Shown piece after piece: positions 16,845 through 16,979 of a DNA stretch of 16,979 nucleotides (positions are counted from its first letter, which is position 1; every line of letters starts with the position of its first letter). This DNA comes from G020353115 sp964640125 (lineage in GTDB: Bacteria > Bacteroidota > Bacteroidia > Bacteroidales > VadinHA17). A program made the translations under genes and the position numbers. The notes beneath the pieces were generated by a model that did no database searches, was not told the origin of the DNA, and saw nothing but the letters and a program-made list of their open reading frames with translations. The stretch spans positions 1 to 16,979 of the forward strand of contig CAZXGG010000073.1 of NCBI GenBank assembly GCA_964640125.1. Reading direction: 5' to 3'.

Positions 16845-16972
16845 GTTAATAGTTATCAGTTAACGGTTAATGGTAATGGATGTTCGGTTCAGCGGCCGAC
16901 AGGCGGGAATCCCGCTGAAAGCGGGATTATTTGTTATTAGTTAATTGTTAATAGGTTTACAGTTTTCAGTTA
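16844..16972. repeat. AGTTAAn heptamer repeats flanking a compact palindromic element
   Basis: Starting at the stop codon of the hydrolase gene, 7-bp units of AGTTAAT/AGTTATC/AGTTAAC/GGTTAAT type run from 16844 to about 16878. After the palindrome a second run with the same 7-bp period, centred on GTT, covers 16931-16972 with one slip. Between them lies a GC-rich palindromic block. Perfect 8-bp arms AATCCCGC (16908-16915) and GCGGGATT (16921-16928) enclose loop TGAAA. A competing inverted repeat, GCGGGA (16903-16908) with TCCCGC (16910-16915), shares one arm. A wider pair, TCAGCGG (16889-16895) with CCGCTGA (16912-16918), overlaps both. On the minus strand the loop reads TTTCA, matching the hairpins at 14271-14355. 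The 8-bp hairpin followed by an AT-rich stretch could serve as a terminator for the plus-strand unit. Confidence 0.6.
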
Positions 16973-16979
16973 TTTCGCC

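Overview
The window looks like chromosomal DNA of a free-living or environmental member of the Bacteroidota. A partial secreted nuclease at the left edge ends in a type IX secretion (T9SS) sorting domain with a YPNPF motif. Most products carry Sec or lipoprotein signals. No start codon has a convincing Shine-Dalgarno sequence, which is usual in this phylum. The intergenic spaces hold short palindromes and heptamer repeats of a kind I associate with Bacteroidota genomes. I see no rRNA, tRNA, CRISPR, integrase or transposase gene.

Left part, minus strand (1-5165), read right to left: a secreted prolyl dipeptidyl peptidase of the DPP IV type (S9B); a fused iron-sulfur L-serine dehydratase; and an extracellular endonuclease/exonuclease/phosphatase protein cut by the window edge. 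The order fits peptide and amino-acid use: dipeptide release outside the cytoplasm, then serine deamination to pyruvate.

A 339-bp divergent intergenic region (5166-5504) separates this block from a plus-strand run of six tightly spaced genes (5505-14215): a small membrane methyltransferase-like protein; a lipoprotein of unknown function; a 1024-residue Asp-box (BNR/sortilin-like) propeller protein; an amidase-signature lipoprotein; a small helical protein resembling DUF6483; and a GH95 alpha-L-fucosidase-like lipoprotein. Gaps range from 1 to 45 bp, so co-transcription is likely. The products point to breakdown of glycans and amide-bearing compounds in the periplasm or at the cell surface, but there is no SusC/SusD pair or regulator here, so it is not a canonical polysaccharide utilisation locus.

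A 258-bp gap (14216-14473) contains three consecutive hairpins with near-identical 5-nt loops, a REP-like element. It is followed by a two-gene unit: a multi-pass membrane protein of unknown function, and a secreted CocE/NonD (S15-like) alpha/beta hydrolase. After that stop codon, a 7-bp-period AGTTAAn-type repeat is interrupted by a compact palindromic element whose loop is the reverse complement of the first element's loop. A second heptamer array overlaps the stop codon of the serine dehydratase gene.

Overall the coding content is ordinary degradative metabolism. I do not see strong evidence for a wholly new system. The best leads are the two repeat families and their placement at gene 3' ends, and the unexplained small proteins placed between secreted hydrolases.
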